Positions 44,007 through 57,000 of a stretch of DNA of 64,000 nucleotides are shown piece after piece. Location of the stretch: contig OZ020303.1 in the NCBI GenBank assembly GCA_963971305.1, positions 61,566,867 to 61,630,866 on the forward strand, given 5' to 3'. The notes beneath the pieces were generated by a model that was not told where the DNA came from, made no database searches, and was given only the letters and a program-made list of their open reading frames with translations. The first letter of the stretch is position 1; each line of letters opens with the position of its first letter. Origin of the DNA: Arcuatula senhousia (Eukaryota > Mollusca > Bivalvia > Mytilida > Mytilidae). A program made the position numbers and the translations under genes.

Positions 44007-44426
44007 ATACCCCAACTCGTAAGAGAGGGGGCTATATTTCAATAACCTTGTCTTCCGATCAGTCTGTCTGTCCATCGCTCTGTCTGTCTGAACTATTGTA
44101 ACAGATTTCTTGGTTTCTACTGAGGAGATTGTTTTCAAATTGATACACAGCTTAAGTCTGATTAGTTGTACTTGCCTACTCTATTCAGGTCAGTCATGCA
44201 TCTACTTCCTGTTTTCAGAGCTGACTTAGACTTTTTTAAGGGTAAAAAATGGAAAATTACCGTAAGAGATTTCTCGGCTTCTAATGAAGGGATTGATTTT
44301 AAATTTGGTACACAGTTTCAGTATGATGAGTTGTAGCATTCCTTTTCTTTCCAGATTAGTCAGACATCAAATTCTTTTTTTTTCCGAATGGTGAAGTGGG
44401 AGTATCCTTAGCACTGCAACTCCTTG
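44007..44426 (+). mobile_element. HINE-like element, CCCCCACTCG family, copy 2
   Basis: Start ATACCCCAACTCGTAAGAGA with GGGGGCTATATTTCAAT, then CTGTCTGTCCATCGCTCTGTC. Two units. Ends AAGTGGGAGTATCC, then GCACTGCAACTCCTTGTT. It is more diverged than the copy at 27591. Confidence 0.7.
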
Positions 44427-44682
44427 TTGATTCTTATGTAAAATACTGATAAAAGATCTGCTATTTCCCGAAAATAAAGATAAAAAACATGAAAGCATTT
44501 CAAAACAGAAAAAATGAAATTTAAACCATGCTGTTATACCCCCTTTAACAGCTCATTTTAAGTTTGGTTTGTCATTTGTACTTTTAAGTTTTGTTTCTTT
44601 GTTAAATGTTTTTTTTTAATTGTACAAGATTTATTTCCCTTGTGTCCATTTTGTCGTTTACAAATTCTTGTCTATGATGTTC

Positions 44683-44818
44683 AGGCGCAGATTCAGGTGG
44701 GGGCACCCCCCTTAAAATCTGACAAAAAAATGATTTTTTACCATGAAATCAATCAAAAAAGGCAAAAAATTATGAAATACCTGTGCCCCCACTAATTGAA
44801 AATCCTGGATCCGCGCCT
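44683..44818. mobile_element. MITE-like element with AGGCGCAGAT ends
   Basis: Imperfect inverted ends: AGGCGCAGATTCAGG and GGGGGCAC at left; GTGCCCCCAC and CCTGGATCCGCGCCT at right. The length is about 136 bp, with an A-rich centre. Confidence 0.7.
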
Positions 44819-45851
44819 TTTGTTCCCTGAATTAACCTGCACAAACATTGTACATGTATGGACTATTTGGAAATTTTTGTCAATTTCATCTATTCATCCT
44901 TGTTTGACACTCCTTTACTTTATGATACTTTTCAATTGATTTTAAGTGCAAGAAATAACCGTTATGTGATCTAAATTTCATTTTGTTAGAACTGGTCCCA
45001 AAAATACTATTCCTCTCCCTAGGAAGGCAATTTTATTTAATCTTTATAGGTGGTTGGGTAAATTTATACAGACTAAAAAGAATCTATAGGTTGTGGGGCG
45101 ATTAAAAAATGTGCCCTCCTGGGTAGGGCAGGGATAGAATTTTCTGGAACAGCTCAAATGACATTTGAATAAACAAAAAATTACCGTACCAGGAAAGATT
45201 CAGAGATGACTCTCAGTGGTGGATTTTTAAATTCCAAGTGAAAGACCTTTTAGATTGAATTCAAAACCAGTCTTACCTCATAAAAATGTATTTATATAAA
45301 AAAATAACTATTTATACTCTATTTTATTCACAAGATTGAGCAAGTTTCTCAGTCTCTTTGGTAATTAAAAGAAGTATGAAATAATTGATCCATGACCAAC
45401 CTGGTGAATAAAATAGAATTTTTGCTAGAATTAAATGATATTTTTACCCTGAACATGAAATATAGTTTTTAGCATGTTTCAATTATTTTAAGTCTTTTAT
45501 CTCAGAGATTCAAGCTAAAACATTCCGTCCATTATAAGAAATGAATAATGTTTTTTTTTAGATATAAATTATTTTTGTTTCATTATTTTGCTTAACCAGC
45601 ATTTAAACTGATAAGTGAGATGTTTGATTTCGTTTATTTACGAGAACTTAGTCAAAACCAGTTGGAGTTACATTAATTTATATATTTCAATTATTTTTTA
45701 TTTTTGTTATTAATTTGTATATACATGGTGAGGTGATGTCTCAGAAATAAATATATAGAAAAGCACTGTCTGTTTGTTAATGCCCCAACCTACTTTTTAA
45801 TGGAACACATAGTTAGATTTTACTGTATTTGCATCATTCCAATCATTCAAA
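44819..45851. other. Intergenic, nothing recognised
   Basis: AT-rich, no coding frame with recognisable content and no clear element ends. Confidence 0.3.
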
Positions 45852-45956
45852 CTCTGGCTCCACAGGCACTTGTTTCTAGAAAAAAAAAAAACTTATATAC
45901 TATAACCAAACCATGGTATGGTGTTTTTTTTTCTAGAAACAAGTGCCTGTGTCTGG
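45852..45956. repeat. Long near-perfect hairpin, arms about 34 bp
   Basis: CACAGGCACTTGTTTCTAGA with an A run (45861-45892) pairs with a T run and TCTAGAAACAAGTGCCTGTG (45923-45952), enclosing about 30 bases. CTGG-type flanks extend the pairing a little. It may be a tiny palindromic element or a hairpin RNA source. Confidence 0.7.
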
Positions 45957-47069
45957 TTATCCTTAATTTTGCATTCAAGTTGATTTTTTTTTAAATTGAA
46001 TTCATATCTTTATGAAACTCTATACACTGACATAAGGATGTCCGAGGGTGACTTTGAAAGTGATGAGGTTTTGAAATTAAGGCCTTTAATCATAAGAGAA
46101 TACTCAAAAATACAAAATAAGCTAAAAAATTTAATAGGTTACCGTGCTCGTTTTAAAGATTATAAGAGTTCATAATTTGGCGGGAAAAGGTTTTCTCTGG
46201 TTTTATCATAGCTTTATCATTAGCATAGTTTATATGTTTAAACCTATGAAAAAGTGATTAGAATTTGAAATAAACTTGTAAAACAGATATTTATGATGTA
46301 ATGAGGACCTTACACAAAAGAAAAATAGGGGTTACCGTGCAATTTTTTTTGGCCTTATTTTGATGGTAAAAACCCGAGAATTCCGAAAAAAATATAAAAA
46401 ATCTCAAAAGCTGACCCTCCAACGTCCATAAACTCAGATATTGAGTTGAAAAATGACAAATTGTATAGTCATTATATTTTCAACAAGCTTTTTTCATGAA
46501 TGTTTTTACTAAAAGAAAGCAATTAAATGAAAATCGTATGAAAGAGAACATAAAGTAAACAAATAAGAAATAGAAGTACAGAGAAATCAATAATAAGTGG
46601 CACAGTTTTATATAATGATGTTTTTTGGGGGGTATTTGTTACAAGTAGAGCAACTCAAACCCTAAATAAAAATAAAACACATCATTTATCCAATAAACTT
46701 CTTACTTTAGCTTTGCTTTAGATACATGTATGTGTTAGAAACTCAACACATTGCTTTATTAAGACTGTTTTGACTCTAGTAGTTTCTAGCTCTGATCATA
46801 TAAGGTCATATAAGGGACCAACTATTTAAGTTTCCCAAACAATATTCTGATGATTTGTGATGAAAAAAAACAGCATTCTGGCACTAGAGGTTAAGAAAAA
46901 AAATATTCCGAAGAAGAATTTCGTTAATATAATGAAAAATTATATTGTGATGATGCAATTAAGAAATAAATATTTTTTACACATTCTGCATGGAATTTTT
47001 TTTTGTCCCCAGCTGAGCATGGACATAGAAATGTGGGGCCTCCAGATGTGTGTCTGTTTGTCACACTTT
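45957..47069. other. Intergenic; includes a dispersed TTACCGTGC repeat
   Basis: The segment 46030-46440 has GGTTACCGTGCTCG and GGGGTTACCGTGCAA, with similar sequence near 55365-55670 (GGTCACCGTGCTTG), so an undefined interspersed repeat is present. No coding region seen. Confidence 0.4.
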
Positions 47070-48152
47070 TTATGGCCCGACCACGTATGTGGATCGGACA
47101 TATAGTTTTACCCTTGTCCGTCCGTCCGTCCGTACGTCCGTACGTCCGTACGTACGTCTGTCCGTAACACTTTGGTTAAGTTCTTGGTTAAGGTCCATTA
47201 CTCGGATACTAGATGTTGGGGGTCAACGATATTTCACCACCAGATGGGTCTTGGGTAGGGCTACACCACCCACTTGAAATTAGGTCACTGTGACCTATAT
47301 TTTATGCATGAACGACTTCGGTTAAGTTCTTGGTTAAGGTCCATAACTTGGATACTAGATGTTGGGGGTCAATGGTATTTCACTACTAGATGTGTCTTAG
47401 GTAAGGTGACACCACCCACTAGAAATTAGGTCACTGTGACCTATATTTTACGCATGAATGACTTTGGTTAAGTTCTTGGTTAAGGTCCATAACTTGGATA
47501 CTAGATGTTGGGGGTCAATGATATTTCACTACTAGATGTGTCTTAGGTAAGGTGACACCACCCACTAGAAATTAGGTCACTGTGACCTATATTTTACGCA
47601 TGAATGAACTTGGTTAAGTTCTTGGTTAAGGTACATATCTCAGATACTACATGTTGATGGTCAATGGTATTTCACCACTAGATGTGTCTTGGGTAACATG
47701 ACACCACCCAATAAAAATTAGGTCACTGTGATCTATATTTTATGCATGAACGACTTCGGTTAAGTTCTTGGTTAAGGTCCATAACTTGGATACTAGAGGT
47801 TGGGGGTCAATGATATTTCCCCACTAGATGTGTCTTGGGTAAAGTGACACCATCCACTAGAAATGAGGTCACTGTGACCTATATTTTACGCATGAATGAC
47901 TTTTGTTAAGTTCTTTGTTAAGGTCCATATCTTGAATACTACATGTTCGGGGTCAATAATATTTCACTTCTCGATGAGTCTTGGTACATGGCACCACCCA
48001 TCAGAAATAAGGTCACAGCGACCTATATTTTACACATGAACACTTTTGATCAATTTCTTGGTAAAGGTCCATATCCCAGGTAATTCACATTGAGGGTCAA
48101 TGATATTTCAAGAACGGGAGGGCCATCCTGTGGCTCATAGACACATTATCTA
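47070..48152 (+). mobile_element. HINE-like element, GGCCCGACCAC family
   Basis: Start hairpin GGCCCGACCACGTATGTGGA with TCGGAC, then (GTCC)n with GTAC steps. Six units of about 155 bp (GTTCTTGGTTAAGGTCCATA) follow. Ends GGGAGGGCCATCCTGTGGCT, then CATAGACACATTATCTAGTT. Confidence 0.75.
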
Positions 48153-48441
48153 GTTTTTGTAACAGACTCTCAGCCATTATTAATCCTAGGCTTTTGATCT
48201 TTGGTATTCAGCTTCAGGTAGGGGTCTCATATGGTGGGATGCATTTCCAGGTCTGTTGCTTACATACTTCCTGTTTAATTAGGAGTTGACTTAAATTTTT
48301 TTCAACTCGGCAATGGACCCAGGAATTCTGTTCTTGTTCTGACCAGATTAAACCCCTCTGCTTTCAAGTTAAATGATTGGTCCCGTACTCTTTAGGGGTA
48401 AATCACTTTAATAAAATCTCCTATTTATAATCTGAAGGTTT

Positions 48442-48717
48442 AAGGGACGGACCATTTAACTTGAAAGGGGGGGCCTTGGTTTTTCGTTTTGATCAGAAAA
48501 ATTTTTTCCGCGAAGACAAAATATTTATTTTTCGAAGGCGTCGTGACAGAATATTTTTTTTCATTATCAGCATTATTTTTTATAGCAGAAATCCTTCTTC
48601 AGAATATTTTTTTTCTTACCCTCAGCTGCTAAAATATTTTTTTCATCAAAAATAATTTTCAGAATATTTTTTTAGGAAAAAACCAAGGCCCCCCTTCAAG
48701 TTAAATGGTCGGTCCCT
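48442..48717. mobile_element. MITE-like element with about 40-bp TIRs
   Basis: The left end reads AGGGACGGACCATTTAACTT, then GGGGGGGCCTTGGTTTTTC. The right end carries the inverse, ending CAAGTTAAATGGTCGGTCCC. The interior is AGAATATTTTTTT-rich. A related single end lies at about 48363-48385. A plus-strand frame at 48461-48655 is a by-product. Confidence 0.8.
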
Positions 48718-49243
48718 AAAGCTTTTAAACATTTGCACAGTTCAACTTTAGAATGTCTTGTACCAATATTACACAATATGGTGGCTGCAGACTGCAATGC
48801 AAAAAACAGGGGGTCAGTTTAAAAATATTAGAGAAAGACAAAACATGATGGCTGATGCAATATGTCCCTTCTTCAGCATCAAAAGATTTACAAAATGCCC
48901 CTTTAAAAAGGTTAAAAAAACAGTGGTTTACCTGCCTGTCCCAGACAGAAGACCATGCAAATGGTGAAAGCTTAACGAGTTCATGAAATTTCCTTTGAGT
49001 TGAAACAGAGTGTGAGATATGACCTGTGCCTTTTCAATATAAAGAGGTTTTATCCTTGAAAGTAAAAAAGTGTTCAATTTTAAGGTATTTTGCCCTATAG
49101 CAGAAAAAAAAGAATTTGTTTTAAGGAAAAAGCTTAATATGTAAGCACTCAATGCTACATGTATATTTGGCAAACAATATAAATTACAGGTACTTTTGAA
49201 TTGCTCCTTTTAATGAGTAGTTCAGGTTCCTTTGAACCTCTTG
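48718..49243. mobile_element. Degraded HINE-like element related to the GCTCACCTG family
   Basis: ATGGTGGCTGCAGACTGCAA, CAGGGGGTCAG and TTCAGCATCAAAAG are family body words. The 3' end is GTAGTTCAGGTTCCTTTGAACCTCTTG, a variant hairpin. The start is missing. Confidence 0.5.
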
Positions 49244-50651
49244 GTTTTGGGTCTGTCGGTCGTCCGTCGTCCGTAAACTTTTTAAAACGTTAACTCCTCT
49301 GACACCATAAGTCCAATTGCAACCAAACTTTGTATGGTTGTTCATTAGCATTCGGTGCTTAGAACTGATGTGGGGATTTTTGATTCGTCGTAAAACATGG
49401 CCGCCATGGCTAAAAATAGAACATAGGGGTAAAATGCAGTTTTTTTGCAAATAATTCAAAAACGGCTACAGATTTCAAAATTTTGTTTGGGAACAAAAGT
49501 GATCAGCACCTCAAGATCTTCCAGCTCTGAAATTTTGAAGAAAATCCAACAACCCATGTAGGAGTTATTGCCCTTTTTGTGGATTTTTTGCAAATTTTGC
49601 ACCTGTTTAGCTCAATATCTTGAAAACTATACTAGATATTTGAGAAATTTAAATTGCATATTGTTAAGCACATCAAGATCTACAAAATATGTAATAGGGT
49701 CAACGTTGTAGGACCTTTCCTTTGAGGAGTTATTGCCCTTAGAACGTCAAAATTTAGCATTTTAACAGTATTTCCTCATCACATTAAAGACGTTAACTCC
49801 TCTGACACTTTAAGTCCAAATGGAACCAAACTTAGTATAGTTGTTTATTAGCATTAGGTGTATAAAACAGATGTGGGGATTTTTGATTGGTCGTAAAACA
49901 TGGCCGCTGTGGCTAAAAATAGAACATAGGGGTAAATTGCAGTTTTTTGCAAATAACTCTAAAACGGTGACAGATTTCAAAATTTTGATTGGGAACAAAA
50001 GTGATCAGCACCTCAAGATCTACCAGCTCTGAAATTTTGAAGAAAATCCAACAATCCATGTAGGAGTTATTGCCCTTTTTGTGGATTTTTTGCAAATTTT
50101 GCACCTGTTTAGCTCAATATCTTGAACACTATACAAGATATTTGAGAAATTTAAATTGCATATTGTTAAGCGCATCAAGATCTACAAAATTTGTAACAGG
50201 GTCAACGTTGTAGGACCTTTCCTTTGAGGAGTTATTGCCCTTGGAACGTCAAAATTGAGCATTTTAACTGCATTTCCTTAATTATATTGAAAATGTTAAC
50301 TCCTCTGACACTTCAAGTCCAAATGGAACCAAACTTGGTATAGTTGTTTATTAGCATTAGGTGTATAAAACAGATGTGGGGATTTTTGATTGGTCGTAAA
50401 ACATGGCCGCTGTGGCTAAAAATAGAACATAGGGGTAAATTGCAGTTTTTTGCAAATAACTCAAAAAGGGTGACAGATTTTTAGATTTTGATTGAGAACA
50501 AAAGTGATCAGCACCTTTAGATCCACCATATTGTCAGATGACCCCCTTATTAATCTTATGACCCTTTCAACGTTAAATCAATTTTGCCTTATAACCTTTA
50601 CTTCAGGCACATATGTCAGGTGAGCGATTCAGGCTCCTGGGAGCCTCTTGT
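49244..50651 (+). mobile_element. HINE-like element, GCTCACCTG family, 5'-truncated
   Basis: Begins in the GTCGGTCGTCCGTCGTCC tract without a start hairpin. Three related units with TTAACTCCTCTGACAC follow. Ends with CAGGTGAGC, GGCTCCTGGGAGCC and TCTTGTTC, only about 340 bases before the first coding exon of the next gene. Confidence 0.75.
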
Positions 50652-50995
50652 TCTTTGATAACAATATTCCATTTAATCTTTTATATCAAAACTTTCACAG
50701 TAACAGTATTAGTAACTTGGATCATCATTATGCAAATAAAAAAGTTCGACCGTTTTGTTCTTATTTATTCAGTTTTTTGTTTGTGGTATTTAGTCAGTTA
50801 ATTGAATGGGCACTGTATTTCTCATATGCGGATTAGAATATGGAGACCGGGAAACATGTCTGCGCATGTCAACTTATCGAATTCCTGGCGACAAGACAAG
50901 CCAAAATATTTGTAAACAGTTTACTAAATATCCAAGCAAAAGTTAAAAAGTTATAAGGCACGACATGTAAAGAAATTTATAGGAAATCAATCACT
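50652..50995 (+). promoter_or_regulatory. Probable promoter and 5' UTR region of the CCDC66-like gene
   Basis: A non-repetitive stretch between the HINE-like element and the ATG at 50996. I do not see a convincing TATA box, so the start site is unknown. The assignment rests on position only. Confidence 0.3.
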
Positions 50996-51006
50996 ATGAA
51001 TTACGG
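50996..51006 (+). CDS. CCDC66: CCDC66-like exon 1 (coding part)
   Basis: ATG AAT TAC GG followed by the donor GTAAGA gives MNY and two bases of a Gly codon, completed by the G that opens the exon at 53325. The choice rests on phase, donor quality and the family's short MN-x-G start. It is short, so it is less certain than the other exons. Confidence 0.55.
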
Positions 51007-54000
51007 GTAAGATTTCACGTAACATTGTATCATATGCTAGAGAAAGCAGCGGACACCTGCTGAATGAAAATGTTATGTATGAAACTTGTCAGATCAAGTA
51101 AAAGCAAGCATGCATGCCTTACTTTTGATACTGACAATGGTAACACTGAAACTTTCTTCCTCTACTATTTAGTCGAATTGCCATGCAATAAAGTAAGGGC
51201 TCAATGCTGTCAGTGTCAGTCACTGAATGTCACAAATTTTAGCTTTTCAAATTTTTTTCTGACTCCCATAAAAATCATTCAAGATCAACATTTCTCTTCT
51301 TCTTAAAGACTTGCACCAATGTCAGCAAATGACTATAATTATATGTGTCCGAAGGGAGTAATAATGGCAAAGATGTCAATATTTTTGTAGTACTAAGCTG
51401 AATTTTCCTTCAATGTGTTCAACGTCTTGTTTAGCATTCATATTTTCCTGAACTTTCAGCATCTCTCTTAACTCTTTTTTGGTGTGATGTGATATTTGAC
51501 ATGAACCTTTAAGACATAACACTGAATGCCTATATGCCCTCAAATATCAAGACTAACATTCGTATTTTGATATATTTTATGTTTTTACTCGATACTTCCA
51601 TTTAAAATTTACCCGTACCCGATGACATGCAGGGCCTTTTCCAATCTAATAAGAAACACATTTGTTTTAAGCATGACTAAAAAGTTACAAAAATATATCA
51701 ACAATTACTATATGAAACTTTTATTTGAAAACAATTACTACCCGTTTCACAATTTTACTTTATACCCAGGTACCTATTGCGATTTTATCCAATGTTTACA
51801 AATTACCCGTGCCCGGCGAAAATCCGGGCCAAAGTTTTGATAATTTATAATGTAAAAATTTAGATTTAACAGATTCATATAGGAGTCAATTTCCAAAATA
51901 TTCGTTCTTAACATGAAATATAACATTAAACAATTACAAGAAACCAATTTACGATTATAAAGTCAATTTTAAAAGAAGATAAAAGTTATCATTTCTTTGG
52001 AACCTTCGTCTTAGTGTAAACTTCCGGTTACACATTTTAGGCACCTAAATTTTCTAACATCATCAATTTTAGGAAATAAGAATAACGATTTGAAAAACTG
52101 ATACCAGTTCGTTGAATAACTTATTAGAAATCTTCATGTGCATTTTCAGAAAGTTTCATCACGTTTTCGCTGTTTACAAGTCACAATTGAAAACAGGTGT
52201 GGGTACTGGTACGGGTAAATGAGCCAAAAATGGTACGGGTACGGGTTAGACATTTTAGGCACCACCCTCTTTTTCTTTGAAATAGATGTCATTCAATGTA
52301 CATGTGACCCAAAAGAAAAGCTAGTTTGTTTTTAGCTAAAACGGGAGGATCACAGGTTAAAACTGCCTCATATTACTCTCTCTGTAGGTTTCTTTTTCTT
52401 CCTGGTTCCTGTATTATACATGTATAAGTGTCATAAACTTTTGACATAGGTGTTCTATTGTGTAATGTTATATTTTGATCACTTATGCATGTGTATCTTG
52501 TCAGTTCTTAAAAACTTGGCTTGTGAAGCACATCCAAGTCAACCCTCCTGTTTATACACTGTTGAGCTGTGTTGATTGTTAAGAATGTCATGTAATGTGC
52601 CAATTAGGGGTGCTGCATTGTCTCCCCGGGTAAAATATTTGTCTGTGAATTGAGCTAAAATACAAATACCAAAAGGGGTATTAAACAGGTTGTTTGCTTA
52701 TGTTGTATATGCAATTTCAAGGAGCAACCTCTCATCAGCAGCATTTGAATCAAAATATTAGAAGGTCTAAACTCTAAAACCAAAAGCATTGAAAGGAAAA
52801 GTACTCAAAACCAAAAAATGTTTGAACAGGAAAGTCAAATCCAGCACCAAGGATATCAAGCATGTACAGTACAAGGAAAGAAACCTGGTGTTTTAAACAA
52901 TTTTGAATTAAACAATCGGGACAGTAGGCAATACTCCATAGTTTGTTTTGATGTTTTATTTTATCAAAATGAAATTTAATGCAATAACAGGATACAATTA
53001 ACTGTTAATTCAACATAATAGCTTTTTATTAAGTTAAGACTAAGACATACAACATGTAAAACTTAACTTAAACATCAAACCTGATAGCAACCAATTAGTT
53101 GTCCCATGGTTTAAAATCTGCTCAGTGCTCTAACATGTTAGAAAACATGTGGTTTCTTCAAAATCCATTAACTTCATTCACTTGAATTATTCTTGATATT
53201 AAAGTTGGATAAAGTCAAAAGATATTAAACCAATCTTGACCAAAATAATTCATGGAAAGTTTAAATGTTGTGTATCATGCATAAATGAACAATGTTATTA
53301 TTTTTTTTTTTTGTTCCTTTACAGGCTGCTGAACTTTAAAGCCCAAAATGGAAAACCACAGATATTCTATTCAACAGGTTTTTAAATATATATCTTTCTC
53401 CTTTTTTGGAAAAAAATATATCTTTTTCTTTCTCTATGTTAACATGTTTATGTTTATTTGTGCATTTGCTATGAATTTATGTTGTCTTTATATATATTCA
53501 ATTGGGGAAGTGACATGAAAGTAAAAATTGGTTGGTCTGGTAAAATTTCAAGGCATACTGGACAAAATATCAAGGAAACATTGAAGAAATTCAGAATTTC
53601 CTGTGAAAAATTGTGTGGTCTATTCAAGTTATCTTAGATATCTGGACCAAAATTAAACAGAAACATTCGCAAACACATGCAGTTTCATTGATATACATAA
53701 ATTTTATGTCTGTACATTGTACGTGACCAATCAACTTTATTTTTATTTTTTTATGCAATGTTTTATAATTTTTTACAGACAAAGTGAAGAAACCAGACAG
53801 AAAGGTAAAAAGTGAAGTAAGATAAATTTACATGTATACAATTGCATGTGTACAATATGGTTAAAAAAAATTGTGTATTAAAGATTTTGAGGGGTAAAGT
53901 ACCATAAGAAAAATGTACCAACTTAATTAATAGATATGTTTTACAATTTTTCTATTTTTAAAAATCACTTGCTTGAAAATTACAAATTTTAAAGAACATC

Positions 54001-57000
54001 TATTTTTAGCATTTGCTATAAGGGATTTCTTTACATAGAATTTGAAACATTCAAACAGAAAAAGGTGTATGATACAATTTTTCTAGCAACTACTAATCAC
54101 AGTCACTTGATAGTTTGTATACAGGATCTGCATGATCAGGATGAGGTCCTATAATGTGGGATTCAATTTCAGGTCTGTCCCTCACCTAGTTCCTGTTCAA
54201 CAAAATCAGGCCATTTTTGACTTTGACAGATTTTCTTTTGTTATTTCAATCTCTACAATAAGCCTTAAACTATATTTGTGTTTATGGGTATGATAGTATG
54301 TAGTGTATGTAAGAATGGGGTACACACCTCTTATTTAGACCAACTTGATAAAATTGGTGACAAATTAAACTTAGCTTGTATAGTAAACCATGCCAGAAAA
54401 TTATCACATTCTGTTTTCATGAAGTGATTGGTACCAATATTTAATATTAAATCTTTATAGTTTGGTTACAAGTCAAGAGATCAGAGATTCAACATCCGTC
54501 AGTACCCAACAGACCTAAGAACTGATGATGATAATCTTCTACAACCGATAGAACCTCCCCCTGAGGAGAAGCCAAAGAAACCAGCAAAAAATTTCATCAA
54601 AAGAAATAGAGAGCTCTTAGCCAAAAAGAAGGGCCAAGACTCCACTGTCACACTTACTCAAGAGCAATTGAATGCTATATTAGCATCAGTAGGAAAAGTT
54701 GCTACAGGAAAAGAAGATGCATTGCGTATATCTATAGGTGGGATTTTCTGTTAGCAGAGTCATTTAGTATATTGGTTACTAATTCAGCCCCAATAAATGA
54801 GCATAGGTTTTTTCTATTCCAGATTTATTTTTCATTAAGTGCCACTTTTGTACCATTGATGTGAGGTGTTGAACATCATTTCTCATTTGAAATATTAGTT
54901 ATAAAATTTAAAATGGTACTTTAATTTTGATTGATGAAAAGGCACCCCTTTCAAAATGTTTGTAAATTCACCTTAATTACCAATATAATTAATGTTTAAT
55001 TTGTACATTTCCATTGTTTGCATATGTACGTAGCAGAATTTTTTTGTTTGTTTTATGGCACTTTTTTGTTAAATATTTGGATCTTGAATATTTACATTTA
55101 TTACTTTCATTAGATATTAATATGTAATTATTTTTAATATGAAAAAAAATCAATGATGGTGTTAAATTAAAAGGCTAGTTAATAATATATTTATAACTAG
55201 TCAACAGTCTTCAGGTACATCATGTTGCAATTTTAAATTCCTGTTTCACAGTCAGATGATCTTCAATGCTTTTCATGATTACATTGAAACATTTTTCAAC
55301 CCTTCACTAGTCATTGTTTTGTTTGACCTGTAAATGATGTTCATGACGTTTTCATGTAGCTTAAGGTAGTATAATAGTAAAAAATCGGTAGGATAGAATT
55401 TATTAAAATTTTGTCATAAGAAGTATTTATGTGCATATGTTTGAAAAATAAAATAAAAAGAATAGGTCACCGTGCTTGATTTTTGTAGAAAATTGTCAAT
55501 TGATCAAAAACAGTTAAAATTTTGCTATTTTTATATAGATTATATAGGGGGAAATGGTTTAAATCAATTTTTTTCAAATTTCACTGGATAGATTTTTGTT
55601 ATATTTTGTCAAAACATCAATTTTTGTTAGTTCTTTGAAAATCAGGTATAATCATGGAGTCACCGTTAATTTCCTGAAAATAAATTGGAAAAACTGAATT
55701 TTCCCTACACATTTCATACAAATTATCTCCCTTGAAAAAAGTATGAGGGAAATGTTTTAAAATAAGGTTTAAAACATGTTTTTTTTTACATACAATGTAA
55801 ATACAGATACAAAATAATTTACAGTACTTGTATGATCTATTCATTCATTCATTCTTAACAGCTTTAAATCAGCATACACTTAAGACGGTTTAATGTAAAA
55901 CCTCAACATTTTTTGTCTAACAGATGCAGATAAGAGAAAGTTTAATGTAAAACATCAACATTTTTTTGTCAAACAGATGCAGATAAGAATGTAATAAAGG
56001 TTGAGTCTCCAAGGAGGGATGATGACGGCGACCACAAACATAGACATAGAGATCGACGGAAAAAAGATGAAGAAGACAGCATCTTTGCATTAGTGGATGA
56101 TAAAAAATCCAGGTATCATAGACTATTGTTTTGAATAATGTAACAAATATTGTTTTTAATCAACAAATAATAAAAAGAAAAGTTGTAGATTTTTATGTTT
56201 CGTTTGATCATTATTTTCAGTTGATTTAGTTAATGGTCAAAATTATAAAATTTAAGTTTTAAATATTTTTAACATCCTATGCTTATCTACTTTCATCCAA
56301 AGATAGTCTGGGTTGGAATTTGATTTTTGGTTCTTTACTTAATGGTATTTAGTGGAATTAGTGTGTAATCTCTCAAACAAAGCATCTCCAATGATTCTTA
56401 AGAATCTTATATATTATAATAAGACAGAAATAACAAAACTGCTGAATAACATAATCAATCAAATTTTCCCAGTCCAAGGTTTTCGGAAAAATGTGGATTA
56501 CAAATATTACTTTTTTTAGCCTTTAACACATTAACTAGTTTAAGTTTTGAATTACATAAATTCAATTTTTGATTTGATTTTGATATTATTGAAATAAAAG
56601 CATGTTAAAATGTACCTATTACTACATATACTCAGGTTTTTTTAATCAATTTTATATAACATCTAATTTTTAATGATCATAGGAGAAGGGACAGAACTCC
56701 TGAAAGATCTGACTCAGGGGACAGATATAGGTCAAGAAAACATTCAGGTGATAGAGATCACCATAAAAAACATTCAAGTGAACGAGATCACCACAGAAAA
56801 CATTCAAGTGACAGACATTATAGAAATCACTCTAATGATAGATATAGAGATGATTCTGAAGACAGACATCGGAGACATTCTCGGGACAGACATAGACATC
56901 GAAGTATTTCTCCTGAAGATCGATACAGAACTCCTTCACGGGAAAGAAGGAGACATTCTCCTGAGGAGAGATCACGTAGGAGACACTCAAGGGAGGATAG

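Noticed and set aside
48461..48655. 64-codon plus frame rich in Phe/Lys
   Set aside because: It lies wholly inside a TIR element with an A/T-run interior and changes meaning with every indel.
7416..50032. Recurrent short proteins with a K/RTWPPWLKI core (7416, 26005, 38741, 49841)
   Set aside because: All lie at the same place in the body of the GCTCACCTG-family repeat (the ACATGGCCGCCATGGCTAAA region) and are broken in sister copies.
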